Shown here piece after piece: positions 1-7,672 of a stretch of 50,740 nucleotides of DNA. Numbering within the stretch: the stretch's first letter is position 1; every line of letters begins with the position of its first letter. This stretch comes from a virus. The stretch spans positions 1 to 50,740 of the IMG/VR virus record IMGVR_UViG_3300037628_000359; one strand, given 5' to 3'. Below the pieces are notes generated by a model. The model was not told where the DNA came from, ran no database searches, and saw nothing but the letters and a program-made list of their open reading frames with translations. The position numbers and the translations under genes were made by a program.

Positions 1-127
1 GATCTACCTCTTCATGATATACATTCTGAAGGTGCAGATTCTTTTAGGCAATTTGGGCAATGTTGCCAAAGTGAACGGTTAGAGCCTAAGAAAAAGAAAG
101 TTAAAAGAACTTACGCTTCAGTATGTA
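1..127. repeat. Left copy of 127-bp terminal direct repeat
   Basis: Bases 1-127 are identical to bases 50614-50740. The repeat lies inside the terminase reading frame, and joining the ends restores one uninterrupted gene. This is the signature of a circular assembly cut open with a k-mer-sized overlap, not a biological terminal repeat. It fits a circularly permuted, headful-packaged genome. Confidence 0.95.
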
Positions 128-132
128 GATAG
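1..132 (+). CDS. Terminase large subunit, C-terminal end (continues from 49183-50740)
   Basis: Frame 1 is open from base 1 to the TAG at 130-132. It encodes the last 43 residues of the large terminase begun at 49183. The fragment includes the acidic/histidine stretch HDIHSEGAD, which probably supplies the third metal-binding site of the nuclease, and ends in a lysine-rich tail. The portal gene starts 10 bp later. Confidence 0.9.
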   Translation, partial: DLPLHDIHSEGADSFRQFGQCCQSERLEPKKKKVKRTYASVCR

Positions 133-141
133 GATAAAACA

Positions 142-2436
142 ATGCCAACGAATATAGATTATAGTGATCATGCAAAAGTTCTTGTGTTAATTCAAGAGGC
201 GCAGGATAACGAACGAGATCAGCGAGCGCGAGTCGAAGAGGCTCAGTTGTTTATCACAGAAAAGGATGGTCAATGGGATCGATACGCCATTAGCAAAATG
301 GACGGTCGTTTTCGTGGCACGTTTGATATGTGTACCCCTATCGTTGATGGTATTGCCGGTGAAATAACTCAATCAGATTTTAGTATTCGTGTAAGTCCTG
401 CTAATGGAGTAGCAACAAAACAAATAGCTAAAACTTATGATGGGCTTATTCGTAACATTAGAAACGTATCGAATGCTGATACACTATTTAATGACATGGG
501 GCGCACTAATGTTGTTGGTGGGTTTGATGCGTGTGAAGTTGTCCAAGATTTTATAGAGCCTGATTCATTTAACCAAGGCTTATTAATTAAAAAAATTGCC
601 AATGCAGTTCGATCAGTTTGGTGGGACCAAGGTTCTATTGAGCAAGATCGCCATGATGCCGATTGGGGTATTAAGCTAAAAACCATTCAAAAATCTGAAT
701 ATGATGAAAGATGGTCTAAGGGTTCAGGTGTATCTATCGGTGATAACGCTGTAAACCAAACAGTTAAAAACACAACCAATGCTACAGATACCGTTACCAT
801 CGGTAAGCTTTACTATAAAAAACCTTTAAATATTGAAATCGTTCAAATGACGGACGGCTCAGTTTATAAAGATGATGAAAAATTCAAATCTATTCAGGAT
901 GAACTTTCACAGCCGACAGAGGATGCACCAGAAGGCATTAAAATTGAAACTGATGACGATGGTAAAGAGAAGCGCAGAAAGGTTAAGCAATGGAGAGTAT
1001 GGACTCGTCTACTTGATGGCTCGGACTGGCTAGACGTTGAAGAAGAGACAGTTTTTGATTATATACCACTAGTGCCTATTTACGGCAACTTCACCATCAT
1101 CGATGATAAGTATATTTATTTTGGTAAGCTTCAAAACCTATTTGATCAACAGCGTGTATTAAATTATTCAACTAGCCGTGACATTGAGGACGGGGCATTA
1201 GGTCCATCTGAAAAAATAGCGATGACCACCGATCAAATCGGCAATAACGATTATTCAAAAATAAACACTGAACGCGATCCTATCTTTGAATACGATAATG
1301 ACGAAAAATCCAAGTCACCACCATATAAAATGGCAGGGGCGCAACCTAACGCAGCATTGCAAACCACAATATCAAACATGCAACAAATGATGAATTCGTC
1401 ATCTAACACCTTTCAGGCACAACAAGGTAACGCACCATCAACACAGAGTGGTATAGCAGGGATGCAGCAGATAGAACAAGCCAATATAGGCTCTATCAAG
1501 TGGTTTACGCCTTTAGAGGTAATGATATGTCAAATCGGTAGAATTATCGTTAATTCTGCCCCTAGAGTTTATGATGGTACGCGACTAGAGAGAATACTTG
1601 AAGAGGATGGTAATTCAAATTTCGTAGAGTTAAATAAAAAGATATTTGATGATGAAACCAAAAAAAATATTGTTATTAATGATTTATCATTGGGTCAATA
1701 TGACTCTGTTTGTGAATCAGGCCCAGCATTTAATAGCTCACAAAAAGAAGCAGCGAGAGCTATTGAAACTATCATGACAATTAATCCGCAATTAGCAGCG
1801 GAAAATATGGATATATATCTTAAGAACAAAAAAGAGCCGGGCTTTGATTTAATGGCAGAGCGTGAAAGGGAGAAAATATTTAACGCTGGCTTAATCCCTG
1901 AATCACAATGGACTGATGAAGAAAAACAGCAAGTAGCCGATCAGCAAGCAGCAGCAGAAGGTCAGCCACCACAAGAAGATCCTGCACTAAAAGAAGCTAA
2001 TGGTATTGAAATGTCTGGTCAAGCTGATTTAACTAATGCTAATACCAAGCAGCAAGAGGCGCAATTTAACGCTCAAGTTAAAGCGGCTCAGGTCGCGGTA
2101 GACCAAGATAAAGTTGCACTTGAAAGAGAAAAGCTTCAATTTGACGTTCAGAAATTCTTAAAAGGCCAAGATGATAAATTCAATGTTGATGCAGCAACTA
2201 TTCAGTTAAATGTAGAGAAGCAAGATTTAGCACAAAGAAAACAAGAGTTTGATGAGTTTATAGTGGTTAGTAAGCAACAATTTGAACAGCAGCAGCAAGC
2301 GGTCAATGACGCTATCAACAACCTGAAAACTATACAAGACGCTAGTGGTGATACGACTATTATAGGCCCAGGATTAGTTGATAATATGAAAACTCAAAGC
2401 GATATTGTTAGCGATAAGCAAGACGAATCTGATTAA
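142..2436 (+). CDS. Portal protein, P22 gp1-like
   Basis: This 764-residue protein is the dodecameric portal through which DNA enters and leaves the head. Its size and order (terS-terL-portal) match P22 gene 1 (725 aa). The N-terminal half carries the family pattern around QWDRYAISKMDGRFRGTFD and a later VPIYG segment. Residues of roughly 600-740 are a Gln/Ala/Lys-rich coiled coil, as in the long C-terminal barrel helix of P22 portal. The ATG follows an AGGATAAAACA leader, only 10 bp after the terminase stop, so the two genes are cotranscribed. The stop overlaps the convergent HNH gene by 4 bp. Confidence 0.92.
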   Translation: MPTNIDYSDHAKVLVLIQEAQDNERDQRARVEEAQLFITEKDGQWDRYAISKMDGRFRGTFDMCTPIVDGIAGEITQSDFSIRVSPANGVATKQIAKTYDGLIRNIRNVSNADTLFNDMGRTNVVGGFDACEVVQDFIEPDSFNQGLLIKKIANAVRSVWWDQGSIEQDRHDADWGIKLKTIQKSEYDERWSKGSGVSIGDNAVNQTVKNTTNATDTVTIGKLYYKKPLNIEIVQMTDGSVYKDDEKFKSIQDELSQPTEDAPEGIKIETDDDGKEKRRKVKQWRVWTRLLDGSDWLDVEEETVFDYIPLVPIYGNFTIIDDKYIYFGKLQNLFDQQRVLNYSTSRDIEDGALGPSEKIAMTTDQIGNNDYSKINTERDPIFEYDNDEKSKSPPYKMAGAQPNAALQTTISNMQQMMNSSSNTFQAQQGNAPSTQSGIAGMQQIEQANIGSIKWFTPLEVMICQIGRIIVNSAPRVYDGTRLERILEEDGNSNFVELNKKIFDDETKKNIVINDLSLGQYDSVCESGPAFNSSQKEAARAIETIMTINPQLAAENMDIYLKNKKEPGFDLMAEREREKIFNAGLIPESQWTDEEKQQVADQQAAAEGQPPQEDPALKEANGIEMSGQADLTNANTKQQEAQFNAQVKAAQVAVDQDKVALEREKLQFDVQKFLKGQDDKFNVDAATIQLNVEKQDLAQRKQEFDEFIVVSKQQFEQQQQAVNDAINNLKTIQDASGDTTIIGPGLVDNMKTQSDIVSDKQDESD

Positions 2437-2912
2437 CCATGATTGCAGAATTCTCCATGTAAGCACTCTCTGGCTGCCTCTACCACCTTCTTAGCTTCTG
2501 GTAGTTCAGAGAAATAACCCAAGGTTATTTGTTTTTTGTCCTTGCATATATTGACAACCCATTTGCTATGATTCTTACACCAGCTAACGCCCTTGACGCC
2601 AGATGTATTGTTTTTATACAAAGATGTATTCATTTTATTTTTTGAATTATCGCAAGGCCTTAAGTTTTCTATTCTATTGTCAGATTTAATCCCGTTAATA
2701 TGATCTATTTGGTCAGGAAAGTAACTAAAGTGATACATAAATATCAATCTATGAGCTCTATGCATTTTACCATTTATTTTTATATTAACGTATCCTGTGT
2801 AGTTTAATGAACCGGCCGCACTACCTTTTTTACATCTGCCTGAACTCGTTTTGTATAAAAGTTTCCCGTCTTTATAATCAAATAAAGAAATTAATTCATT
2901 TAACTCAATCAT
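2433..2912 (-). CDS. HNH homing-type endonuclease with AP2 DNA-binding domain
   Basis: This 159-residue protein has the HNH_3 core around residues 55-90 (HRLIF, then DQIDHINGIKSDNRIENL, with Asn-rich DNSKNK). A C-terminal AP2-like domain follows (SGVKGVSW, then W, then LGYF). Such proteins are free-standing selfish nucleases of phages. It sits at the very end of the leftward operon, its ATG overlaps the upstream stop (ATGA), and its stop overlaps the portal stop. It therefore marks the boundary between head genes and cargo island. A paralogue with the same architecture lies at 25823-26314. Confidence 0.9.
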   Translation of the reverse strand: MIELNELISLFDYKDGKLLYKTSSGRCKKGSAAGSLNYTGYVNIKINGKMHRAHRLIFMYHFSYFPDQIDHINGIKSDNRIENLRPCDNSKNKMNTSLYKNNTSGVKGVSWCKNHSKWVVNICKDKKQITLGYFSELPEAKKVVEAARECLHGEFCNHG

Positions 2913-3058
2913 AAGATTGCATTCCTATAAGTATCAAATAAAAAACCCGGCAACTTAACGTTATGACCGATAGGATTAATATAAATAAAATCCAGATCAA
3001 TCCTAAATACCTGCTCCCACTTTTCAAGCTTCCAGTTGTATCTATATCTTGGTTTCAT
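2909..3058 (-). CDS. Hypothetical protein, 49 aa
   Basis: A short basic and aromatic protein (starts MKPRYRYNWKLEKW). I do not recognise it. The start overlaps the last codons of the 173-aa gene by 17 bp and the stop overlaps the HNH start as ATGA, so it looks translationally coupled within the leftward operon. It was chosen over an opposite-strand frame at 2963-3193 because of these couplings. Confidence 0.6.
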   Translation of the reverse strand: MKPRYRYNWKLEKWEQVFRIDLDFIYINPIGHNVKLPGFLFDTYRNAIL

Positions 3059-3563
3059 TTACACACTCCGCCCATGCACATGGATCACTTAGTGGTTCGT
3101 AATTTAAATTATAACCCTTACCGAATAATGATTTATAATATTTATCGTTATGTGATACGAGGGCACCAACTTCATATCCAAGATTCTCTATAAAATCAGG
3201 AAGAGCAATATCCTTGTTAAGTTGCGCTCTATCAAATATATCGCTTAATGATTTGTTGTAAATTTTCTGTGGATCATTAAGGTTTAATTGAATACCATCA
3301 GTCACCTCAACCATGATACCATCAGTCATTTTATAACGTATACCGTCAATAAAGGTGATTATTTCACCTTCCCTTATAGCGGTAGCAGGTTCCCAATCAA
3401 TAAATAATGGATCAACTTTCTTCTTAGTTACTTTGTAATCGATAGCAGGAGTAAAACTAACACCCACTGGACTAACTCTAGCATCTATGGGTATTTGTAT
3501 TTCCTTAATCTCAAACCCGCTAGCCTCTATAAAAGCTTTAAGTAGTTTCTCTGCGTTATCCAT
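3042..3563 (-). CDS. Hypothetical protein with C-terminal carbohydrate-binding-like segment
   Basis: This 173-residue protein is of unknown function. The last ~45 residues resemble the small CBM5/12 (chitin-binding-like) fold often found on phage tail proteins: a GALVSHNDKYYKS strand pair, then a gap, then a tryptophan (PCAWAEC). The middle has short repeated DGI motifs (TFIDGIRYKMTDGIM, then TDGIQL), suggesting a beta-hairpin array. It belongs to the leftward operon that starts at 4858. It could be a virion or surface-binding protein, but that is inference. Confidence 0.75.
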   Translation of the reverse strand: MDNAEKLLKAFIEASGFEIKEIQIPIDARVSPVGVSFTPAIDYKVTKKKVDPLFIDWEPATAIREGEIITFIDGIRYKMTDGIMVEVTDGIQLNLNDPQKIYNKSLSDIFDRAQLNKDIALPDFIENLGYEVGALVSHNDKYYKSLFGKGYNLNYEPLSDPCAWAECVNETKI

Positions 3564-3729
3564 TTAATTTAAACTCCTCGATTTCAAATTCATTATAATT
3601 ATTAGAGTCATCATTCTTTTTTGCCTTAGACATTTCTATTTCAGCCAGTGATTTATCCGAATAAACACCTAACACCACTGTCGCTTCATAAGGGTAATGG
3701 ATGGTTAATACGTAAACTGTGTTATTCAT
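3556..3729 (-). CDS. Hypothetical protein, 57 aa
   Basis: Small acidic protein starting MNNTVYVLTIHYPYEATVVLG and ending in an Asp/Asn/Glu-rich tail. Its start lies within an 8-bp overlap with the upstream 53-aa gene and its stop overlaps the next ATG, as expected in a tightly packed operon. The N-terminus looks like a single beta-rich small domain (VYVL..HYPYEA). No family recognised. Confidence 0.65.
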   Translation of the reverse strand: MNNTVYVLTIHYPYEATVVLGVYSDKSLAEIEMSKAKKNDDSNNYNEFEIEEFKLNG

Positions 3730-3883
3730 TATCTTCTACCTTAATAAAATCACTGTGCTGCTTAACATCTATCATATAAGCATCATTCCAACGCTTTCTA
3801 GAGTGTATATCACCCATACTATGCCAATGTCCGGTATAAAGTGCTTTGTATCTTGTTTGGTCGTTACAGGGTGAATCAGTCAT
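3722..3883 (-). CDS. Hypothetical protein, 53 aa
   Basis: Small protein starting MTDSPCNDQTRYKALYTG, with His and Trp residues in GHWHSMGDIHSRKRW. The ATG overlaps the stop of the upstream zinc-finger-like gene by 4 bp. No family recognised. The operon packing and absence of gaps support its reality. Confidence 0.6.
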   Translation of the reverse strand: MTDSPCNDQTRYKALYTGHWHSMGDIHSRKRWNDAYMIDVKQHSDFIKVEDNE

Positions 3884-4242
3884 TTTAATCTCCCGCTGCA
3901 ATTTAGATTATCGCAGAAATCAGAGTGCGGGAAAGTCGATTTTGTTCCACATATTACACAACACCCTTTATCCATAGTCTTTTGGTGCTCTACTGGACGT
4001 TTAAACACAAGAACATCGGTATGATTATAAAGCAGACCATTTTTAAATGAGTTATACGCGATACTTGTAATAACTTTAGTAAACGGCTTTAAATACCAAG
4101 GAATGACAACTTTATATTTACTAAACTTAATCGCCATTTCCTCTTCTCTTTTTTGGAAAATGTTTTCCTTAGACCTTGAAAGTAAACGCTTGGCTGGCAT
4201 GTTTTCTAGGAATTCATTTACTATTTTTTTAATGTTTGACAT
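3880..4242 (-). CDS. Small protein with C-terminal zinc-binding Cys pairs
   Basis: About 120 residues. The C-terminus has CCVICG followed some 12 residues later by CDNLNC, a treble-clef/zinc-ribbon pattern. The N-terminal half is basic and probably helical. Three nearby ATGs are possible. I choose the one at 4242 (MSNIKK) because GGAGG lies 5 bp upstream of it, whereas the earlier ATGs sit on or inside that Shine-Dalgarno site. It overlaps the preceding gene by 14 bp. Confidence 0.7.
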   Translation of the reverse strand: MSNIKKIVNEFLENMPAKRLLSRSKENIFQKREEEMAIKFSKYKVVIPWYLKPFTKVITSIAYNSFKNGLLYNHTDVLVFKRPVEHQKTMDKGCCVICGTKSTFPHSDFCDNLNCSGRLK

Positions 4243-4420
4243 CATCCCCTCCATTCATTTGACTCTTAACAGTTTCCATCATCTTACCCTCATCCGCTCC
4301 AGCATCAACAGCAGCTTGAGCAAGCGCTATTAAAGCCTCTGTCATATCGTCTACTGTTATAAACTGTTGATCGTGGAGTATGAAGTTCTTGTTTATTTTT
4401 GTTCTGGTGTATTTAATCAT
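4229..4420 (-). CDS. Small protein of the HTH cassette (AGADE family), copy 1
   Basis: A 63-residue protein. It is homologous to the 60-residue product at 9711-9893: both share INKN, then LH, then F-T--DM, then AV-AGADE-K in the same order and spacing. Function unknown; it looks like a single helical domain. It is the third gene of the leftward HTH-headed set, 8 bp overlapped with the gene before it. The same gene kind occurs in the second HTH-headed set at the other end of the cargo island. Confidence 0.8.
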   Translation of the reverse strand: MIKYTRTKINKNFILHDQQFITVDDMTEALIALAQAAVDAGADEGKMMETVKSQMNGGDDVKH

Positions 4421-4658
4421 TATATAAAAACCTCGTCAAAAACATTTCTTTTATCGAATTAACTACGATACATTTAAAAAATCCATCATTATTTGCCGAC
4501 ATTGGACTTCGTAATACTTCATCCATATTAGCGTTATCGCAAGAGTCGTAATATAACCCTGTAAAGTTTGCGTATTCGTATTTATCACCCATCTTTAAAA
4601 CGTGCGTTGCATTTCTTGGTGCTTGCTCGTGAAATTCTGTAAGTGTTTTAAGTTTCAT
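4413..4658 (-). CDS. Hypothetical protein coupled to HTH regulator, copy 1
   Basis: An 81-residue protein with start coupled as ATGA to the stop of the HTH gene (4-bp overlap). The equivalent position in the second cassette is the 66-aa gene at 10079-10279, with the identical 4-bp overlap. Sequence similarity between the two is weak (Lys-rich N-terminus, a C-terminal IKEM/LQEM helix). Not recognised. Confidence 0.75.
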   Translation of the reverse strand: MKLKTLTEFHEQAPRNATHVLKMGDKYEYANFTGLYYDSCDNANMDEVLRSPMSANNDGFFKCIVVNSIKEMFLTRFLYND

Positions 4659-4858
4659 AACTCACCCCATAAAGCAAAGACCGATAACTTACACTTAAAC
4701 ACCTCAAGCAATCTTTCCTGCATATCAGCCCCAGGTTTCTTTGTGCCATTACATAAGCGGCTAACGTGTGCGGCTGTGATTGAAAGCTCTTTAGCTAACC
4801 ATCGTTGATTATTATTCTTTATCGCTAGTCCGACTCTTATAGCCTGTCCTGTATCCAT
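4655..4858 (-). CDS. Small HTH (Cro/CI-type) regulator, copy 1
   Basis: A 67-residue protein that is essentially one helix-turn-helix domain. The recognition segment is WLAKELSITAAHVSRLCNG, followed by KKPGADMQERL, as in XRE/Cro proteins. It is the first gene of the leftward operon. A good sigma70 promoter lies 40-70 bp upstream (4900-4928) and a divergent promoter drives the ter operon. It most likely represses one or both of these promoters. Confidence 0.88.
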   Translation of the reverse strand: MDTGQAIRVGLAIKNNNQRWLAKELSITAAHVSRLCNGTKKPGADMQERLLEVFKCKLSVFALWGEL

Positions 4859-4899
4859 ATTAACCCCTGAATAAATTTATATTGTTACCATTGCGATAG

Positions 4900-4928
4900 A
4901 GTATAAGTTAATTCTACTTGGTGGTCAA
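4900..4928 (-). promoter_or_regulatory. sigma70 promoter for leftward HTH operon
   Basis: On the minus strand, TTGACC and TATACT are separated by exactly 17 bp. It is upstream of the HTH gene at 4858 and back-to-back with the promoter at 4998-5026, leaving about 70 AT-rich bp between the two -35 boxes where operators would be expected. Confidence 0.75.
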
Positions 4929-4997
4929 TTAAATACACCCTTACTCATAATAAATAAAACATTACAAAAATAAATAATATAAATGTGATAAAATACG

Positions 4998-5026
4998 TTG
5001 ACACAATCAAACCGTATGTATAGTAT
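4998..5026 (+). promoter_or_regulatory. sigma70 promoter for the ter operon
   Basis: TTGACA and TAGTAT are separated by exactly 17 bp, 22 bp before the 49-aa gene that leads the terD-terB-terC operon. This is one of the best consensus promoters in the window. Confidence 0.8.
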
Positions 5027-5047
5027 GTTTCATGTCGAGAGGATAAA

Positions 5048-5197
5048 ATGAAAACTTTGACAATATCACAAGTAATGAAAGCTCCAGGTCTTTTAAAAAA
5101 AGAGTTAGAAAAAGGCCAAGTGAGATTAATCTGGAAAGAACCAAAACCAAATGGGTTAATAGTTTTTTCCGCAATTGTAAAAAAAGAGGAAAGTTAA
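5048..5197 (+). CDS. Hypothetical protein, 49 aa, first gene of ter operon
   Basis: A lysine-rich small protein starting MKTLTISQVMKAPGLLKKEL. GAGAGGAT precedes the ATG. It ends one base before the terD start. Not recognised; its position suggests a regulator or accessory factor of the Ter module. Confidence 0.65.
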   Translation: MKTLTISQVMKAPGLLKKELEKGQVRLIWKEPKPNGLIVFSAIVKKEES

Positions 5198-5198
5198 A

Positions 5199-5765
5199 AT
5201 GTTAGATATTATTGCGAAAGGCGAAACATTCGAATTAAGCGTTAAATCAAAGCAAGAAGGCCCACAGGTATTTTACTTTGGTGCCGGTTGGGATAATCCA
5301 GACGGTCCGGTTGATTTAGATATCGTTTGTGCCGCGTTAGTTGACGGTAAATTATCAAGCAACAGTAACTTTGTTTACTTTGGTAACCGCTTTGCTCCAG
5401 GTATTTCTTTATCAGAAGATAATCAAACCGGCGATGGCGATGGCGATGATGAAGATATTGTTATTGACACTTCAAAAGTAGATTCTACCGTTGATAAAAT
5501 CGTTATCGGTTTAGCTGCTTATGCTGGTGCTGATCTACATAGCGCTCCTAACCCACATTTTCGTGTTTGCGATGGCGATAACGAAAATAGCGATCAGATC
5601 GGCGATGTTGTTGTTACTGGTGGTGCAACCGCTGGCGATACGGTTCTTGTAGCGTTTACATTGATGCGCACATCTTCAGGATGGGTGTTAGAAAACAATG
5701 CTGAGTTCCATAAAAAAGGACAAGGCACCGGCGCGATTCAAGGTTTCGGCTCATTGTTTGAGTAA
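5199..5765 (+). CDS. terD: TerD-family protein
   Basis: A 188-residue member of the TerD/TerE calcium-binding family, which in bacteria belongs to the ter locus (tellurite resistance, phage inhibition, colicin resistance). The calcium-site segments are visible: PVDLDIVCA at about residue 40, and DNQTGDGDGDDE at about 75-86 followed by IVIDTSKV. The usual family length is ~190 residues, so it looks complete. No signal peptide. It is followed by a short hairpin, then terB and terC, making a compact three-gene Ter module unusual in a P22-like phage. Confidence 0.92.
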   Translation: MLDIIAKGETFELSVKSKQEGPQVFYFGAGWDNPDGPVDLDIVCAALVDGKLSSNSNFVYFGNRFAPGISLSEDNQTGDGDGDDEDIVIDTSKVDSTVDKIVIGLAAYAGADLHSAPNPHFRVCDGDNENSDQIGDVVVTGGATAGDTVLVAFTLMRTSSGWVLENNAEFHKKGQGTGAIQGFGSLFE

Positions 5766-5793
5766 CCGCTATCTAGTTTAAAATTACTTTAAT

Positions 5794-5809
5794 GGCGGCT
5801 TAGGTCGCC
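5794..5809 (+). terminator. Weak hairpin between terD and terB
   Basis: GGCG, an 8-nt loop, then CGCC, followed by TTATTTATTTT. The stem is short and the T tract interrupted, so it is more likely an attenuator or a 3' end that lets terD be made in excess over terB/terC than a full terminator. Confidence 0.4.
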
Positions 5810-5831
5810 TTATTTATTTTGGAGAATTAAA

Positions 5832-6269
5832 ATGTGGGATAAATTAAAAAACCTTGCATCAAATGTATTAAGTGAAGGTGAAAAAGTTTTAACGCGAGCT
5901 ATCGATAAAAATAACTTTAAAAGAATTATTTTTGCCGGTTATCTTATAGCTCAAGCTGATGGTGATTTTGACAGCGATGAAAAATCAGCGCTTGCTAAAA
6001 TCGTCAAAAAAGAATTACCCCAATTCGATATTCAAGACATTATCGACGTGATCAATAAATGCGATGAAAAAGTATCGTTTGATAAACGTTTAGGTGTTTC
6101 AGAATTACTTGATTTTATCGGTGGTGCAGATAAAGAAAACGCTGAATTGATAATGCGCATATGCTGCTTTATTGGTGAGGCCGATGGTAAGTTTGATGCT
6201 GATGAAAAATTAGTAGCAAGAGATATTGCCATTCGTCTTAATGTAACACCTTCGAGATACGGGCTATGA
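5832..6269 (+). CDS. terB: TerB-family protein
   Basis: A 145-residue all-helical TerB domain. It has the family's repeated acidic calcium/metal motif twice: ADGDFDSDEKSAL at about residue 43 and ADGKFDADEKLVA at about 117, each after a helix of the form FAGYLIAQ / MRICCFIGE. TerB links TerC at the membrane with cytoplasmic Ter proteins in the bacterial system. TTTTGGAGAATTAAA precedes the ATG. The stop overlaps the terC start by 4 bp, indicating translational coupling. Confidence 0.93.
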   Translation: MWDKLKNLASNVLSEGEKVLTRAIDKNNFKRIIFAGYLIAQADGDFDSDEKSALAKIVKKELPQFDIQDIIDVINKCDEKVSFDKRLGVSELLDFIGGADKENAELIMRICCFIGEADGKFDADEKLVARDIAIRLNVTPSRYGL

Positions 6270-7141
6270 TTGACTCAATAGGATTTCCACCTTTAACGGT
6301 CGGTATATTTCTATTGTGTGTGGCTGGACTTCTAGTTATGGATTTCTGGTCACACAGAAAAGATTCAATTGTATCATTAAAGTCTGCTATATCATGGTCA
6401 TTATTTTATATCTTCTGTTCTTTAGCTTTTGCAGGTTATTTATATTTAGATCATGGTAAAGAAAGTGCTAGCCTATTCTTGACGGGTTATTCATTAGAGA
6501 AGGTATTGGCATTCGATAACCTTTTTGTTTTTTCAATGATATTCGCTTACTTCAAGATACCTGAAGAAAGGCAACATGCTGCTTTATATTGGGGTATAGC
6601 TGGAGCTATAATTTTCAGGATGATATTTGTTGCCATAGGTGTAACATCATTAAATAAAATAGGCCCGATTGCCGAGGTAATTTTTGCTTTATTAATTATA
6701 TTTTCTGTATATTTGATTATTAAAGGCGGTGATGATGATGTTGATTATGATAACGCATGGTACACAAAAGCTATAAGGAAAGTATACCCAGGTGCATCGA
6801 TATTTTTTATAGCGGTATGTGTTATCGAGATAAGCGATATTATGTTCTCTTTTGATAGTGTGCCGGCAATTATAGCGATAACTAAAGATCCATTGCTAAT
6901 ATATAGTTCAATGATATTTGCAATACTAGGATTAAGATCTATGTACTTTATTATATCTTCATTATCTAGATTTTTTGTTTACATGGATCAGGCTGTGATT
7001 TTTGTTCTTTTATTTATTGCAGGAAAGCTTTTATTTGGAACGCTTGGGATGCACGTAGAGCCTAATATTAGTTTAGTGATTATATTGGGAATTCTTACTT
7101 GTGGTGCTGGCGCATCAGTAATTATTGGAGAGAAAAAATGA
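6266..7141 (+). CDS. terC: TerC-family integral membrane protein
   Basis: A 291-residue protein with eight or nine hydrophobic segments. TerC hallmarks are the EKVLAFDNLFVFSMIFAYF segment (residues ~70-90) and IMFSFDSVPAIIAIT (~195-209), with intramembrane acidic residues, then GLRSMYF. TerC proteins are inner-membrane transport-like proteins of the tellurite-resistance and metal-homeostasis superfamily. It overlaps terB (ATGA) upstream and a small membrane protein downstream (ATGA). The length fits the shorter bacterial TerC forms. Confidence 0.93.
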   Translation: MIDSIGFPPLTVGIFLLCVAGLLVMDFWSHRKDSIVSLKSAISWSLFYIFCSLAFAGYLYLDHGKESASLFLTGYSLEKVLAFDNLFVFSMIFAYFKIPEERQHAALYWGIAGAIIFRMIFVAIGVTSLNKIGPIAEVIFALLIIFSVYLIIKGGDDDVDYDNAWYTKAIRKVYPGASIFFIAVCVIEISDIMFSFDSVPAIIAITKDPLLIYSSMIFAILGLRSMYFIISSLSRFFVYMDQAVIFVLLFIAGKLLFGTLGMHVEPNISLVIILGILTCGAGASVIIGEKK

Positions 7142-7389
7142 TTAAGCTTATTAAAAAATACTCAGTAGGGTTGGTAAAGTCCTATTTGATAAAAGTAGCC
7201 GTTATAATTGTTTTGGTTATAATTGCCATTGGAGTCATATTTAAAACGATTAGTTACAGTTCTAGCCGCTATGCTTGCCATGTGCAATGGGTAGAGAGCG
7301 GTATTGAATACAAATACACCTTAAGAGGTGGTTGTTTGTTAAAACGTGGTACTGGTTGGATACCGGCCAAAAACTTTAGAGTTGAATAA
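7138..7389 (+). CDS. Small single-pass membrane protein after terC
   Basis: An 83-residue protein starting MIKLIKKYSVGLVKS, with one strong hydrophobic segment (VAVIIVLVIIAIGVIF) and an exported or cytoplasmic C-terminal part with two cysteines. I choose the ATG at 7138, which overlaps the terC stop as ATGA, rather than an in-frame upstream ATG at 7099 inside terC. Tight coupling to terC suggests a partner, but no family is recognised. Confidence 0.75.
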   Translation: MIKLIKKYSVGLVKSYLIKVAVIIVLVIIAIGVIFKTISYSSSRYACHVQWVESGIEYKYTLRGGCLLKRGTGWIPAKNFRVE

Positions 7390-7401
7390 AGGGGTATTAT
7401 C

Positions 7402-7626
7402 ATGTTTGGAAGTTTATTTGATAAAATCGTAGATACGGCCGAAGATTTCTTAGACGACCCAATTAATACATCTGTAAATATAGCGACATCACCACTTCGT
7501 AATAGTTTAGATGTGGTCGATGGATTAACAGAGGGCGAATTAAGACTTAAGGCAATCGCTAGTTTAGGTTCGGATATTGCCGGAGATATGTTGCTAGAAG
7601 AATTAATCGACTGGCATAATAGTTAA
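7402..7626 (+). CDS. Hypothetical protein, 74 aa
   Basis: Acidic protein starting MFGSLFDKIVDTAEDFLDDP, probably helical, with GELRLKAIASLGSDIAGDM in the second half. AAAGGGG lies upstream of the ATG, 12 bp after the preceding stop. No family recognised. It continues the ter operon. Confidence 0.7.
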   Translation: MFGSLFDKIVDTAEDFLDDPINTSVNIATSPLRNSLDVVDGLTEGELRLKAIASLGSDIAGDMLLEELIDWHNS

Positions 7627-7672
7627 CCACCCATAACAAGGACGTTATTAACTAACTTAACTGGAGAAAATT

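Noticed and set aside
1-127. 127-bp end repeat as a biological terminal repeat (T7-like)
   Set aside because: It falls in the middle of the terminase coding frame and equals a common assembler k-mer size. The terminase is P22/headful-like.
2963-3193. Plus-strand reading frame of 76 codons
   Set aside because: It lies opposite the 49-aa and 173-aa leftward genes, which are coupled by overlaps. No SD and a non-protein-like composition.
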